Positions 5,064-5,712 of a stretch of 5,712 bases of DNA are shown in pieces. Made by a program: the position numbers and the translations under genes. Numbering within the stretch: position 1 is the first letter of the stretch; every line of letters begins with the position of its first letter. The notes below the pieces were generated by a model. It had not been told where the DNA came from. It saw only the letters and a program-made list of their open reading frames with translations, and did not search any database. This stretch comes from Klenkia sp. (GTDB lineage: Bacteria > Actinomycetota > Actinomycetes > Mycobacteriales > Geodermatophilaceae): positions 1 to 5,712 of the forward strand of contig JAOPVM010000249.1 of NCBI GenBank assembly GCA_025966215.1, written 5' to 3'.

Positions 5064-5683
5064 ACCTCGCGGGCGAAGACCACCACGTTGTCGGTGTAGC
5101 TGCGGCGGGAGCGGTCGAACTCCCCGCCGCAGGTGATCAGCCGCAGCTGGGCGTCGACCGTGGGGCCGTAGACCTCGGCGGTGCCGAACTCGGTCTTGGG
5201 GTACTCAGCGACCCGGGTGACCTCGAAGACCACCGTGCTGCCGTCGCTGCGCCCGACCAGCACCTGGGCCCCGACCTCGACCTCCTCCAGCCGGTAGAAC
5301 ACCGCCGGTCCGGTGCGGGAGTCCACGTGGCCGGCGAGCACGGCCGGGCCCACCTCGCCCGGCGCCGGACCCGCGTCGAACCACCCGGCCTGCTGGTAGT
5401 CCGCCGGGGGCACCAGGGCGCCGGTGTCGTCCACCCCGATGTCGACCAGGCTGCTGGACAGCCCCACCGAGGGGACTGCCACCGACACCGGGGTGGCTGT
5501 CGTGCCGCCGGTCTGCACCGAGGGCCGGATGTCCGGCGCAGGCGGTGAGCCGGCCACTGCCGGACCGGTGCCGGGGGCGGTCAGCGCGACCACCCCCGCG
5601 GTGACGGCGACCGCGGCCAGCGCCAGGCGCAGCGTGTTCAGCCCCGGACGGCGTCGGCGCCGGCGGTCGGCGTGCGTGGGCAC
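5060..5683 (-). CDS. Class F sortase
   Basis: This 207-residue protein is a membrane-anchored cysteine transpeptidase. The N-terminus has a poly-Arg n-region (7-12) and a hydrophobic segment (about 18-36) serving as signal anchor, then a Pro/Thr/Ser-rich extracytoplasmic spacer (about 37-66). The sortase barrel follows: VSVAVPSVGLSSSLVDIGVDDTGALVPP (66-93), QQAGWFDAGPAPGEVGPAVLAGHVDS with catalytic His119, VFYRLEEVEVGAQVLV (128-143), and LITCGGEFD with nucleophile Cys185. The closing RSRRSYTDNVVVFA supplies the expected arginine; Arg191, 193 or 194 are candidates and I cannot settle which. The GHVDS...TCGGEFD pattern and the lack of a C-terminal membrane helix fit class F. Class F enzymes are common in Actinobacteria, and their physiological substrates are mostly unknown; no LPXTG protein is visible here. 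GTG at 5683 is chosen because it gives a complete signal anchor. Confidence 0.93.
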   Translation of the reverse strand: MPTHADRRRRRRPGLNTLRLALAAVAVTAGVVALTAPGTGPAVAGSPPAPDIRPSVQTGGTTATPVSVAVPSVGLSSSLVDIGVDDTGALVPPADYQQAGWFDAGPAPGEVGPAVLAGHVDSRTGPAVFYRLEEVEVGAQVLVGRSDGSTVVFEVTRVAEYPKTEFGTAEVYGPTVDAQLRLITCGGEFDRSRRSYTDNVVVFAREV

Positions 5684-5712
5684 GACCGGTGCCGCCGGGG
5701 CTCAGGCAGCGT

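Noticed and set aside
5702..5712. Possible C-terminal end of another minus-strand gene (GCT GCC TGA)
   Set aside because: Only a few codons are in the window, so neither the frame nor the product can be supported.
1..5712. CRISPR array, insertion sequence, tRNA, rRNA or attachment site
   Set aside because: No spaced repeats, transposase motifs, terminal inverted repeats with target duplications, or tRNA-like cloverleaf sequences were seen on either strand.

Overview
The window is very GC-rich, with almost every third codon position G or C. It starts several genes with GTG and carries a near full-length NucS mismatch endonuclease, a family found in Actinobacteria (and some Archaea) that lack MutS/MutL. 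A class F sortase and a short Cys/His-rich protein of actinobacterial type agree with this. A high-GC actinobacterium is well supported. A Geodermatophilaceae-like or Streptomyces-like relative is a guess from overall protein style, not from any marker.

Layout, left to right: (1) the C-terminal end of a coenzyme-B12-dependent acyl-CoA mutase, most like ethylmalonyl-CoA mutase/MeaA (+, runs off the left edge); (2) a DUF2071 protein (-), overlapping the mutase tail to tail by 14 bp; (3) a crotonase-fold protein of the ECHDC3 type (+), divergent from DUF2071 and lacking both standard catalytic glutamates; (4) nucS (+); (5) a 416-bp stretch holding a strong stem-loop, two doubtful small open frames joined by a GTGA overlap, and a perfect 6-4-6 palindrome with a plausible promoter; (6) a 593-residue protein made of two complete 3-hydroxybutyryl-CoA dehydrogenase units (+); (7) a 101-residue Cys/His-rich protein (+); (8) a class F sortase (-), whose stop codon shares one CTAG with the stop codon of gene 7.

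The metabolic theme is short-chain acyl-CoA chemistry. 3-Hydroxybutyryl-CoA dehydrogenase and ethylmalonyl-CoA mutase both act in the ethylmalonyl-CoA pathway of acetyl-CoA assimilation, and the dehydrogenase also fits beta-oxidation or polyhydroxybutyrate turnover. The palindrome overlapping the probable dehydrogenase promoter looks like an operator for an acyl-CoA-responsive repressor (inference). NucS, the Cys/His-rich protein and the sortase are housekeeping or surface functions with no visible link to that theme.

No mobile element, CRISPR array, tRNA or rRNA is visible. I found no clear undescribed multi-gene system. The most interesting points are the tandem dehydrogenase, whose two halves differ at the cofactor-specificity loop; the catalytically atypical crotonase; the GNRA-loop palindrome that places the stop codons of two convergent genes symmetrically on its arms; and the uncharacterised 2532-2947 region.
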